This document shows positions 54,661-64,000 of a stretch of DNA of 64,000 bases, piece after piece. The number at the start of each line of letters is the position of its first letter. The stretch's first letter is position 1. The notes under the pieces were generated by a model, which saw only the letters and a list, made by a program, of their open reading frames with translations, was not told where the DNA came from and searched no databases. The position numbers and the translations under genes are program-made. Source of the stretch: Gnetum montanum (lineage: Eukaryota > Streptophyta > Gnetopsida > Gnetales > Gnetaceae); NCBI GenBank assembly GCA_015680685.1, contig MNCI01003767.1:687696-751695 (forward strand), written 5' to 3'.

Positions 54661-56110
54661 TCGATTGCATTGGGATAGTAAAGAGGATGAATATGTAATG
54701 TCTGATCATTTTCCTGATGAAGCCCTCTTTTTTGATGTAGTGAATAACCAACTACCCATGGAGACAAACTGGTATAGTAGCATTCTCACCTATCTCCTTA
54801 CTCAACAAACACCACAAAAGCTGGACCTTAGGAAGAAACAACAGTTTCTTCACAGAGCCAAGTACTTCATGGAGATCAATGGACAACTTTACAAAGTCTA
54901 TCCTAATGGCTTGGTTCGATGGTGTGTGCCTGATGTAGACCAACTGAGAGTTCTCCAAGATGCTCATGAGGGCCCTTATGGGGGTCACTATGCAAGGAGA
55001 AGAACGGTAATTAAGATCTTGCTTACAGGATATTAGTGGCCAACATTATTTCAGGATGCCCATCAATTTGTCCAATCTTATGAGTGTTGTCAACGTGATG
55101 GGGGAATGACTACTAAAATGGAGGGTCTGCAACAATGGTATCAACCGTTAGAACCCTTCGACATTTGGGGAATAGACTTTATGGGGTCCATTACACCAAT
55201 GTCCAACGGAGAAGCTTACATTGTAGTTACCGTAGACTATTTAACAAAATGGGCTGAAGCAGCTACTGTTAAAGACTACACATCATCTACAGCTGCACAA
55301 TTTGTGCAACAAAAAATCTTAAATAGGTTTGGTGTGCCACGTGCACTTATTTCGGATAATGGAACATACTTCACAAGTGCAACTTTTTGAAAGTTAATGC
55401 AATGCTTAGGGGTTGAACATAAATTGACTACACCTTATCATCCCCAAGCTAACGAACAAGTTGAGGTCACCAATAGGGAGGTCACTAAAATATTGACTAG
55501 GACAATTAGCAAGTATATGTGAGATTGGAGCACTAAACTAAATGATGCTCTTTGGGCATACCACTCCACCTGGAAACTCCCTATAGGCTACTCTCCCTAT
55601 GATTTAGTGTACGGAAAGCTTCCAACACTTCCAATTCAAACCGAGCTCCATACACTATCAACGGCTTGTGACCTCCACCTTGACCTTGGTTTAGCACAAA
55701 AACAAATGTTGGTAACTTTAAACATGCTAGACGAAAATTGATTAGCNTTTAGCACAAAAACAAATGTTGGTAACTTTAAACATGCTAGACGAAAATTGAT
55801 TAGCCGCCCTATCATCAAATGAGTTGCATAAGGCATATAACAAGCAATGTCATGACTTGAAGATTCAAAATGTTAAGTATCAACCAAGAGATAAGGTTCT
55901 CTACTAGAACCCCACACATGTGCCATAATGCACAAAATTTCAAACACTATGGGAAGGACCTTACATTATTCATGCAACCTTTCCTGTAGGGGCCATGACC
56001 ATATACAAACCTGAGAGCCCTGATAAGAGATTGTTAGTCAATGTGCAATAGACCAAACCCTTCCATGAATTTAGAACGGCCAATGCACATAATACCTCTA
56101 AGAGGGGATG
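54661..56110 (+). pseudogene. A1 integrase
   Basis: Starts behind RNase H (ENVVADHLSRLHWD, 54635-). Zinc-binding region: LVRWCVPDVDQLRVLQDAHE, GPYGGHYARRRTVIKI, then a stop, WPTLFQDAHQFVQSYECCQ (first Cys of CxxC lost). Core: WGIDFMGSITPMSNGEAYIV (first Asp), NRFGVPRALISDNGTYFTSA (second Asp), PYHPQANEQVEVTNREVTKI (Glu). All three catalytic residues are present. It ends NYGGDGHLC and TGA near 56185. Six or so stops plus the N join at 55747 interrupt it. Confidence 0.88.
55690..55804 (+). other. Single-N join with duplicated flanks (A1 integrase)
   Basis: N at 55747 separates identical 57-bp copies (55690-55746, 55748-55804). Likely unmerged contig ends. Confidence 0.82.
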
Positions 56111-56189
56111 ACCATGCTCACTATTTCAGATCTTCTCCTTCCAACTCAATTATGGGGGAGACGGCCACCTCTGCTAATCATTTGAGGCC

Positions 56190-58067
56190 CTCAGTTCCTT
56201 TTTAATTTTTTGTTTTACACATTTTTGTTATACAAATTTCTTTAATTTTTCTTGTTTTTGTTTTGCACCATTGTTATATTTTCTCATTTCTTTGTGTGAA
56301 TGTTTGTTTTGTTTTTTGTTTTTCTTTTTGTTTTTCTTTTTTTTTTTTGTTTTTGTTTTGTTTGATTCATCACCTAATAAGTGCTCATGATGGTGGTATG
56401 AACTGTATTCTATTGATTCCTAATGTTTGATTTTTACCTTTGAGTTATAATGTTGATACTAAGGTATGGTTCTTTTGATATAATAGGGAATGAGTGCACA
56501 TCATCCATGCATCCATGAATTTCTATGGTCTCTCTTGGCTTGGAACTATACAGTCCCCTTCTATAATAATAAAACTATTAATGAACTGGTGACTAGGTTT
56601 CTCAAACTAAGGAAGGACTCAAGGACTGAAAAGGGTGTGACTTCAAAGGGATTTGATGCATTTGTGTTGGTTATTCTCTTGGGTGCTTGGATTTTTTCTT
56701 CTTGAGTTTTCTTACCATTCCGACACTACTCCATTATCGGAAAGCTAAGCCAATAAAAATAAGTCTTTGCATGGTGTGGTTCTCACGAAAAAAAACAATG
56801 AGAATTCAAAGCACACCCCTTAGACAAAATAATCATCTGGGATACAAGAACTAGTTATGGAACTAAACAGACATGTTCCCTCTAACTAAGGCCCTTTCTC
56901 ACTTCCTACTTCTCCCTCTCTTGTTTTTCTCAGAATGGTGGTGACTCTTTGGCGAAAGCATTCTTGTTACTTCAAGTGGATGGATTGGCAAAGTGTATTA
57001 ATGTGAGGTCACTGGATGTGGATTGTTTGAGACTAGATTTGAAATGAGATCTACTCAGTCACATTAACCATAAGTACACAAGGGGTTGTACACCACCTTG
57101 TTCTTGGGACTCCATTCCATTCTCTCCCCCCCATCATTCTTTCTCCATTTTCCACTTCATTGCCGGTTGTATCAGTAGTCTATATTTTGGTTGATGCATT
57201 ATTTTCTTTTTGGTGAATTCTTGTGGTTAAGTCTTTAACTCTTGCTTCCAAATGACATTTCCAAAACCTACAGACTCTTTGAATCTGGGTTTGTCAAGGC
57301 ATAAAGGGCATGAGCCTACTTTGGGGAGGACCCACTAGCATTCCTATTTGGTACATTAGTTAACTTCTTTCCCTTACACATTTCCACAATCAACATTTTT
57401 TTGTTTCATTCCCATCTCTAACATCCACTTTATCAGTGTTGTCGTTGTTTCTTTTTCTCCATATTTCTTATTCCTTATCTTTTTCCACTCTATCACTACT
57501 AGAGGATCGCTCTTAGTCATGGGGGCCCTAGTACAATTTTTTCAATTTTTCCTAACCCCTACACCTTGGGTAGTCACCAGTGTTATATCTCTAGAACCCG
57601 TATTGGCCATATCACAACTCAGGCAATGGACCTTACACTGAGGCAAGGTATAAACTGTATTGTGATTTACTTATTCTTGCTCATATGTGACTGTGTTGTG
57701 TGTGCAAATGGCAATCATACAGCAATGGACAAGACCTGAAGGAAACACTCAGGATGGACTAGTGTTGGAATGGTTGTGCAAGGAACAAGATTGATGGCAC
57801 AGCTATGGATGGACAATGGAAGGTGCAATCTTGGTGTCAGTAGCAACACGTCTTCTCCTTTTCTCTCTCTCTCTCTTCTCTCTTAGCTTCCAAATAAGGT
57901 TGGATGTCAATTATGTATAGTGTTCACTTTTGTAGCCGTGAACACTAATGTTGCCATGTATTATAATGTTGATCCATTCACATGTCATCCCATTCACCAT
58001 TAGTTTTCATTCAAGTCAATAATCCCATACCTTCCCAATATTTTGTAAGGAACTCAAGGAAAAGTTT
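56190..58067 (+). other. A1 non-coding region 3' of integrase
   Basis: T-rich start (56200-56370, with TTTTTGTTTTT repeats). Marks: AAGTCTTTGCATGGTGTGGT (56762-), AGGCATAAAGGGCATGAGCC followed by GGGGAGGACCCACTAGC (57295-57340). At 57620-57860 lies the counterpart of N2's small spliced frame; its acceptor is mutated from CAG to CAA. A CT(n) tract stands at 57862-57886. Confidence 0.6.
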
Positions 58068-58086
58068 TCATTCAGTCATGGGGGTA
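58068..58086 (+). promoter_or_regulatory. A1 polypurine tract region
   Basis: TTCAGTCATGGGGGTA is followed at 58087 by the LTR start TGATGAAC. Same tract as in N1 and N2. Confidence 0.72.
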
Positions 58087-58857
58087 TGATGAACTGTGAT
58101 ATCACGTATGTGATATCGTGTACATGATATCACATCCACCACGCAATATCGTGTATGCAATATCACGTCCTACCTCTTCTATAAATAAGAGGTGGCGCCC
58201 TTGGTTCCCATACATTAAATTTATACCCTTAGCCAAACTCTTGTAGTTTTGTCATTCTAGAGTTAGAATAATTTCTGTGTGCCCGTAGTAGGAGTCATAG
58301 AGTGAATGGATCTTTATTCAAGCAATTTGTACCTGAGCACAATTTTGTGTACGACAATAAAGATGAACTTTATGATAAACCTTGCATCATATAGATTAAT
58401 CTAATTAGTAATTAATTATTATTTAATGCTTTTCTAGTTAATTAATATCTCTCTCAACCTTCAACCCCCTTAGTTAAATACACTCAATACGACCGCTTCG
58501 AGCATGCTTGTAGTGCTTGGTAACTTAGTAATGATTAGCGTTTGGTAATCCCAGCAACGTTGCATTGGTTCAGGATGTGTACAGCAAGTGGGAATGGATA
58601 CTGGTGTTAGGAACATTTAGAAACTAGTTAATGAATAGTTAATGTAAGCTAGCCACTTAGTTCTCTCTCCCTCTCCTTTATTAGAAGAAGACATAAAAAA
58701 TACAAAATCTATAAAAATCATATACCTCAAGCTTACTTAACCATACAACTGTGACAATACAAGTAAGTTTGGGAAGACAACGATTGATTAACCCTGAGTG
58801 TTCCATTAAGGCGCATAAGCACTTGGTCCTTGGAGTTCAACCGGATTGTGCGTGAAA
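58087..58857 (+). mobile_element. A1 3' LTR, 3'-truncated
   Basis: Aligns with 37897-38717 from TGATGAAC to GCGTGAAA, lacking the final 60 bp. TATA box CTATAAATAAG at 58180-58190, AATAAAG near 58360. The U3 palindromes (58095-58165) have lost most CpGs to TG/CA. Confidence 0.87.
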
Positions 58858-60057
58858 TGACATGGAATTACTTCCAAAAGCTTCTAATGCTCAACACAGG
58901 ACTTCATTCCACCAGCACTCCTCTCGTAAGCAAGATCAACAACTTGCACTTTCCTTACACCCCCCTATGTCCCAAAATTATACCTACACTCAATCCCAAT
59001 CGAAAGAAGAGAGAGCATAGTCCTGGAGCGTAGCCTCTAAATTGCATTGTTTTGCACTATTTGCAAATACATTGTGGTCTTAGCACATGTAGTCTTGGCA
59101 ACATAATCATAATCTGGTAGTCCCTTGAGGTCTAGTGGAGCATACCAAAGCATAGCACTTGTTCCTTTAGGAGGAGTGTAGCAAAGGTCAACATAGCCCC
59201 ACCTACCCCTTTGCCATGTGGCGCTCGATCTGCACTTCACACTAATCCTAACCCTATAAATACCCATGCATTCCACACTCTAGTTGTTGGCAATTCATTT
59301 TACCTGGGGGTACTTGAAGCATTTGGCTGAAAAATTCAAGTAGCAATTAGCATTTTCAGAGTACCTCTTGGCACCCAAGCCACCTTAAGCACCCCACACA
59401 CCGAAACATATCAGTACCTTGGCAAAACCTTTGCATCCCATTCAACATTGTAGTGCACTACAACCCATAGGACATCACAACAACCAACATAGTGGGCATA
59501 GACTACACAGCAGACATCAATCTTCACCCCAGCACATCCCAAAGACTATGGCTACGCTGCTACTAAACCTGCCTATACACTGCATACCTTCTCACCTCTC
59601 TTTTGTAATTGCTACACTCCCCATTTGGGGTAATGTCATTCTCTCTCTCTCAAGCTCCTCCACATTTTCAAGCATTTCTTATTCATTTTTCATTAACATT
59701 TTAACATTGCATTTACATCTCCTCACTACTTTACACATTTTTGCACATTCACACCATCATTCTCAAGCTGAGAAACCCCACTATGCTCAGGCTTAGTTGG
59801 CCCTGGTACTATCAAAAATACCATTACAATGCTTAGCATTATCTCACAATGTTAATACTTGCATTTCAGCCTAGCATGCCACCCCCAATTGCACCCAATA
59901 CCCCATTTATAGCCAACAAACTCCTTGTTCGATTAACAAGACCATCTAAGGAAATTCACCTCCATTTTCTAGTAAGGCCCTCATGCTAAGGTGGGGTCAA
60001 GGCTATGCGCCCGCAAACCCCTCGATGTTCCAACCATTGATGTTTTCGATCACTATA
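58858..60057 (+). mobile_element. B1 3' LTR, right part
   Basis: CTTCCAAAAGCTTCTAATGC aligns with 20335 in the 5' LTR; the alignment proceeds through CTATAAATAC (59253-59262, TATA) and CTCTCTCTCTCAAGCTCC (59640-) to ATGTTTTCGATCACTATA at 60057, where the 5' LTR has TCGCTACA. The next bases are GGTTA, the target duplication, followed by C0. Confidence 0.88.
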
Positions 60058-60062
60058 GGTTA

Positions 60063-60560
60063 TAGCCACTATAACTGTCCAAAAAGCTATATTAACAATG
60101 CCCTACTATCGTGTCCAACACTTGGTCAACAAATGGCAATGAAAATTGATCCTTGTAAGTTATCATTTTCAACAACCTAAAATCAATACAAACCCTCCAC
60201 TTGCCTCCTTTCTTTAGCACTATGACAAGTTGGCTAACCCACTCACTATCTGCAATGGGATAAATAAACCCTTCCTTAAGGAGTTGCTTAATTTCTTCCT
60301 TAATAATCTGTTTAAGCTTGGGGTTCAATCTCCTCTATGGCTACCTTTTTGATTTTATGAAGGAGTCTATATGGATCCTATTATGGCATATCCTATGATC
60401 TATTCTTATGAGCTCATGATATAATCAATCAAAGGTTGTTGACCATTTGTTGACAACTTCCAACAACTTATTTTTTTGCAAGGGGACAAGAGAAACATTG
60501 ATAATAACTGGCTTATCATTATTTAGAAAGGAATATTTCATCTGAGCTAGTAGAGCTTTC
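60063..60560 (-). pseudogene. C0 reverse transcriptase, N-terminal half
   Basis: Minus frame: RRLNPKLKQIIKEEIKQLLK, EGFIYPIADSEWVSQLVIVL, KKGGKWRVCIDFRLLKMITY, KDQFSLPFVDQVLDTIVGHC, then after one stop FLDSYSGYN, which meets B1. The fingers/palm start of an Athila RT, in 237 open bases from 60328 to 60092. The frame resumes at NQI, 19745. Confidence 0.88.
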
Positions 60561-61110
60561 AATTCAAGGGGCTCATGCTTGAATGTTTTAAGGATCTCCA
60601 ACTCTCCCTAATTTATTTTTCCTTGTTCTTCAAAGAGGTGGTGATGGATCCATTTATTCCATGTTGTCTACATAAGAGCTTGTAGGGCTCTCAGCTGATT
60701 CCATGCACAGTGTTGAGCTGGCCTTAATTTCAACTGTTAACCACTAGATGTCCTCCTATTTTGTGGTTGCTGCATGCATGCACCTTTGAATTTCTGTGAC
60801 ATCTACACATTACTTGCATGCTTTAAGTGTTGTGATTTTTACGGTCCACAATTTCTGCATGCAGTGGCATTCTTTGTCAGTATAGGCAATGCATGAAACA
60901 TGTTTCTTCTCAATCATACCAAATTCATTCTCCTTGGAGATCTCTAAGAATAGGTCTCTTAACCCCAACCATGCATCAATGATACTCATCCATTCTCTTC
61001 CCATAATGATAGGAAAGCCTCCTTTGCAATTATCCACATGGATCACTAGGAAATCAATAGGATAGGACCATCCACAATTAGTGGTTACAATGTCCTCCAC
61101 CAATCCCAAG
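60561..61110 (-). pseudogene. C0 protease C-terminal half and linker
   Basis: Open from 61109 to 60810: GLVEDIVTTNCGWSYPIDFL, VIHVDNCKGGFPIIMGREWM, SIIDAWLGLRDLFLEISKEN and RMIEKKHVSC-like end. It matches N2's LGLVEDVITTVCGWSYPVDY and FPIIMGRVWLSTVDACLRI. The N-terminal half of the protease is at 63565-63745, across B2. Confidence 0.82.
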
Positions 61111-61139
61111 GGAACTAAAACACCACCAAATCTAGACTA

Positions 61140-61625
61140 TGGCATCCCAATTGCAAATTTTGGCTAAGTTTTGACACTATGCTCCTCCCCATATCGGAGC
61201 CTCATAGAGAGTGTAATCAACAGGAAGGCTAGTGTTGCAAATTTTGGCTAAGTGTTGACACTACGCTCTTCTCCAGAAGAGAGCATAGTCAGCCTCTTGT
61301 AGAGAGTGTAGTTAGCAAAAAGGCCAATTTTCACAAATTTTGGCTAAGTATTGAAACTATGCTCTCCCCCAAATGGGAGTGTAGTCAGCCTCTTGTAGAG
61401 AGCATAGTCAGCAAGAAGGCCAATTTTCAAAAAAGATTTCTAAGCGATGACACTACACTCACACCCAGTTGGGAGCGTAGTTAGCCTCCCCTATGAAGCT
61501 TAGTCTGCAAAAATCCATTTTCTCACAGATTTCACCAGCATTGAGACTATACTCTCCCCCACCTTAGAGCGTAGTCAGCCTCTGGTAGAGAGCATAGTCA
61601 GCCAGAATAGTCTCCAACAACCTCC
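61140..61625 (+). repeat. B2 U3 tandem array, about 4-5 units of 100 bp
   Basis: Unit: ATTTTGGCTAAGT(G/A)TTGA(C/A)ACTATGCTC, a short spacer, GAG(C/T)(A/G)TAGTCAGCCTC(T/T)(T/C)GTAGAGAGCATAGTCAGCAA. Units begin near 61155, 61242, 61340, 61435 and 61535. The arms are complementary, so each unit can fold into a hairpin. Confidence 0.75.
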
Positions 61626-62151
61626 ACAACAGAGTAACAATGCTCAAATTAGCTCCAAAATGCATTCAACTCACCTTCAATAAGCATAGTCAGCAAAATA
61701 TTTTCTTTTTATATACCCGTTTACTCAAAAATTGTACCTACGCTCAACCCCATGTAAGACTGTGGAGATCATAGTTCCACAAAGCATAATCTTTGGCTTT
61801 CATTTTTCAAATATCTTCTGGTCTTCTTGACACACACATGCAGTTGGTAGCATAGTCACAATCTCACAATCTCACAAAGTCTAGCAGAGCATAGAAAAGC
61901 ACAACACCACTAATCCCATCAATACACCACATGAATAATGACTATGTTGAGCATAGTCCCAACCATCCCCTCCACCATGTGATAGTCATCTTGAATTTTT
62001 CATTAACCCTAAATGTATAAATACCCTCATCCTCAAAGTTGTCATGGTTGGCAAATCTAAGGAGCGCTTGGGAGAAAGCCAAAGGCATAGTGGTGAATTG
62101 ACGAACAAGCGATGTGGCAAAACACTGAATCCAATAATACACCACGACAGA

Positions 62152-62994
62152 TGATGAGCGGTGAGGTACCCCTATGCCCAACCATATCAATCACTAAGGC
62201 GTTACACATGATCTGGTCAAATTCCATGGACCTATAGTTATCTAGTACACTAGTTTCTCTAGGAAGTGAAATGAGTGTTGAGAACATTCGTTGTCTTCCC
62301 AACTATACTTGTGAGGCTCAAGGGTATGGTTTAAGCTTAATGAAGGTATATGATTTTTTATCATTTTATGTTTTATAGATGTGATCACTTGCAACAAGAA
62401 TGAAAAGTGAAGTAATTTAAAATCTAATTCATTTACTACCTATCTAGCCCAACACAAGTAACTGTTTCACTTTCCTGAACACATCTTGAACACATATACT
62501 ATTGCTAGGCTACCAAACATTAAGCGTTGTTGGGTTACCAAGTACTATATGTATGCTTGAAGTGGTCGTGCTTGCATTCATTAACTACTGGAAATAAATT
62601 GCTTAATTAAAATGCAGTAAAGTAAAGTGCATAAAAGTAAAGTGCATTAAAAGAAACATTAATCTAGTCTCAGTGCTGCAAGGATTATCAAAAGATTTCA
62701 TTTTATTCCCGTCACACTGCTGCACTCAGGTACATCAATGGTCAAACAAAGAACTATACAAACTTAGACTCCTTCTGTGGGCACTCAAAAAATATTCTAA
62801 CTTTGAGGAAAATAAACTATAAGAGCTTCGCTACTCTAGTTGAACACTAACATGAAAAACTAACTCAAAACTAGAGCCTATGTGCTATATTTATAGGCCA
62901 GTGTATATACCCTGATGTCAAATACTTAACATCGCAACAAGATCCCAACATTGCATACCCAACATCAAAGTAGAGGAGAAACAATGATTCATTA
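62152..62994 (-). mobile_element. Solo LTR of the A/N family inside B2
   Basis: TGATGAGCGGTGAGGTACCC (plus view) to CAATGATTCATTA, 843 bp; minus view starts TAATGAATCATTG, like TGATGAACCACG of A1. TATTTATAGG at 62893 is the minus-strand TATA, and an AGCGTTGTTGGGTTACCAAG block (62522-) is shared with A1 and N2. Flanks ACAGA and GCATC do not match, so the target duplication is lost or mis-set. Confidence 0.75.
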
Positions 62995-63564
62995 GCATCC
63001 AACCCAGTAGACATGAACACCTTGGCAAAACACTAGTCTTCACAACTAAACAGCCTAGGGACTATGACTACGTTGCCCATTTGCACCTACTGTACACCGC
63101 ATACCTTCTAACTCCCTTTTGGTGTTAACTATGCTCAACCCCATTTAGGGTGGTACTCCACTTTGTTTTCACTATTTCTTTGCATTCTCCACATTTTACT
63201 TGTATTTTTCATTGTCCTACTACATTTAAACTACAATTAAGTGGTGATCCTTGCATGTCAACACTGCCTACCTCGTTGAAACTCTTGACTATGCTTAACC
63301 CCACTAACACCGCTTATCCCATTGATATCATAAACATTGCGAACATCACAAGCACTATTTGCACCCTCAACACTATCTTGCATCAACACTACAGCTAACC
63401 ACATTACACCCTCATTACATCCAATAAGTCCCTATTTGATTGGCCAGACTATTTAGGACACCCTATCTCCACCTTCAACAAACCCTCGCTTGAACTTGGG
63501 GTTAGGCTGTGTGCCCATGGACCTCGGTGTTCCAACCACTAATATTTTCAATCGTCACAAGAAC

Positions 63565-63745
63565 AATGATGGACTGATCCACTAACTCTCAGCAAATATT
63601 ACTTTTTTTGAGTGGAGACAAGTTCCAGGCTTTATACATCTCTTGTGATATCAAGTTAACTCTAGATTCTAGGTCCAGAAGAGCCTTGCAAGGTTTATTT
63701 CCTACAATCTGTAGGTAGATGAGGGGACTCCCATGATCATATCTC
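63565..63745 (-). pseudogene. C0 protease, N-terminal half
   Basis: Minus frame: DHGSPLIYLQIVGNKPCKAL, LDLESRVNLISQEMYKAWNL, LKKSNIC, ELVDQSIIV. The match to N2 (GSPFIYFQIAEN, RALLDSGSGVNLILQQMYHA) is close, but the catalytic DSG reads DLE. C0's gag should follow to the right, outside or replaced. Confidence 0.82.
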
Positions 63746-64000
63746 TGATGCAACTAGTGAGCTGCACTACATCTGATGCCTTTTGTCGAAGGTATGCAGC
63801 GCCGAATCATCAGGATTGGCGGCTCCGCCTAACTGCTCCAGCTCGACGTTTGCAGTTCATTTGCTCTGGCTAACATCAGAAAGCATGGGTTCCAAGAACT
63901 CCGTCTTTTCTCCATGAGCAATGGCGTCCTCTATTTTCTTTTGTGGTTGCAGGCTGCTTAACTTGGAAGATGTCATTCAAAGGTGCGTCCATCTGAGCGG
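63746..64000 (-). other. GC-richer segment, possible host exon fragment
   Basis: From about 63770 the base composition rises and similarity to gag stops. The minus frame reads KKIEDAIAHGEKTEFLEPML, SDVSQSK, then a stop, TANVELEQLGGAANPDDSAL and HTFDKR. It looks protein-coding but I do not recognise it, and it runs off the window. It may be a captured gene piece or another insertion. Confidence 0.35.

Larger units (their letters stand above)
37897..58857 (+). mobile_element. A1: Athila-like Ty3/gypsy element inserted in B1's 3' LTR
   Basis: LTRs at 37897-38717 and 58087-58857 share start (TGATGAAC) and most of their length with roughly one difference in ten by eye. Order: 5' LTR, Asp-tRNA-type primer site, gag start, [N1], gag, [N2], RT palm to integrase, non-coding region, purine tract, 3' LTR. 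The protease and first RT half are missing at the N2 junction. The last 60 bp of the 3' LTR and about 30 bp of the B1 LTR are also missing, so no target duplication remains. Without N1 and N2 about 8.7 kb is left. Confidence 0.88.
19751..60057 (+). mobile_element. B1: Tat-lineage Ty3/gypsy element with nested insertions
   Basis: Both outer ends are flanked by GGTTA (19746-19750 and 60058-60062), and the C0 RT frame continues across from GYN to NQI when B1 is removed. Layout: 5' LTR 19751-21517, primer site, gag, protease, repeat array, antisense gene, RT with two RNase H domains, integrase, second repeat array, 3' reading frame, purine tract, and 3' LTR 37373-37896 continued at 58858-60057. 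Subtracting A1 leaves about 19.3 kb, long for an LTR element but in the range of Ogre-like members of the Tat lineage. All coding parts are broken. Confidence 0.88.
61116..63559 (+). mobile_element. B2: solo Tat-type LTR inserted in C0 protease
   Basis: TAAAACACCACC (TG mutated to TA) to TTTTCAATCGTCACA, flanked by GGAAC (61111-61115) and AGAAC (63560-63564), one mismatch in the 5-bp target duplication. C0's protease frame continues from QSIIV to PLGLVED across it. Related to B1's LTR in start, TATA context (ATGTATAAATACC, 62009-), and the CATACCTTCT... to ...GTTCCAACCACTAATATTTTC end, but with a different U3 array. It contains another solo LTR at 62152-62994. Confidence 0.82.

Overview
This window is plant nuclear DNA from a large, repeat-swollen genome. 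A gymnosperm, probably a conifer, is my best guess; the species cannot be read from the sequence. The signs are low GC, no intact host gene, long nested Ty3/gypsy elements whose sister LTRs have diverged visibly, and two decayed host-gene fragments at the left edge. Nearly every protein-like stretch belongs to an LTR retrotransposon or to something carried inside one.

Left part, 1-9.9 kb. A UDP-glycosyltransferase fragment (160-641) and an intronless, frameshifted CCR4-type deadenylase copy (2395-3470) are host-derived pseudogenes. They are followed by the integrase/chromodomain end and 3' LTR of a chromovirus (4478-6372), abutting a related chromovirus on the minus strand (6373-9912; RT, protease, gag, tRNA-Met-type primer site, LTR). 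The two LTRs form a large inverted pair.

Middle and right, 12-64 kb: a Russian-doll nest. The outermost layer, C0, is a minus-strand Athila-like element whose pieces lie at 12.0-16.7, 19.5-19.7, 60.1-61.1 and 63.6-63.7 kb. It is interrupted by (i) a 2.8-kb solo LTR (16746-19532, duplication CCAAG); (ii) B1, a Tat-lineage element of about 19 kb before later insertions (19751-60057, duplication GGTTA); and (iii) B2, a solo LTR (61116-63559, duplication GGAAC/AGAAC) that itself holds another solo LTR. B1's 3' LTR is split by A1, a plus-strand Athila-like element (37897-58857). A1 is split by two deleted, non-autonomous relatives on the minus strand: N1 (39723-45690, duplication CAAGG) and N2 (47501-53760). 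The order of insertion is C0, B1, A1, then N1/N2, and CpG loss in the LTR palindromes agrees with it.

The most interesting content is cargo and control sequence inside these elements. B1 carries, between its gag-protease and RT reading frames and in antisense, a decayed multi-exon gene whose last four introns have GT-AG borders and keep the reading phase. I do not recognise the protein. C0 and N1 share a third reading frame between pol (or its remnant) and the 3' end, preceded in both by a promoter-like block that resembles an LTR U3 (palindrome cluster plus TATA box). N2 lacks RT, RNase H and integrase but keeps an uninterrupted 432-codon frame fusing protease to the integrase tail. B1 has two arrays sharing a TTAAACTAGCA core, and the Tat LTRs carry arrays of CTATGCTC/GAGCATAG half-palindromes.

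Three single-N positions (39137, 46648, 55747) are each flanked by 40-57-bp duplicates and look like unmerged contig ends. No rRNA, CRISPR or intact tRNA gene was seen.
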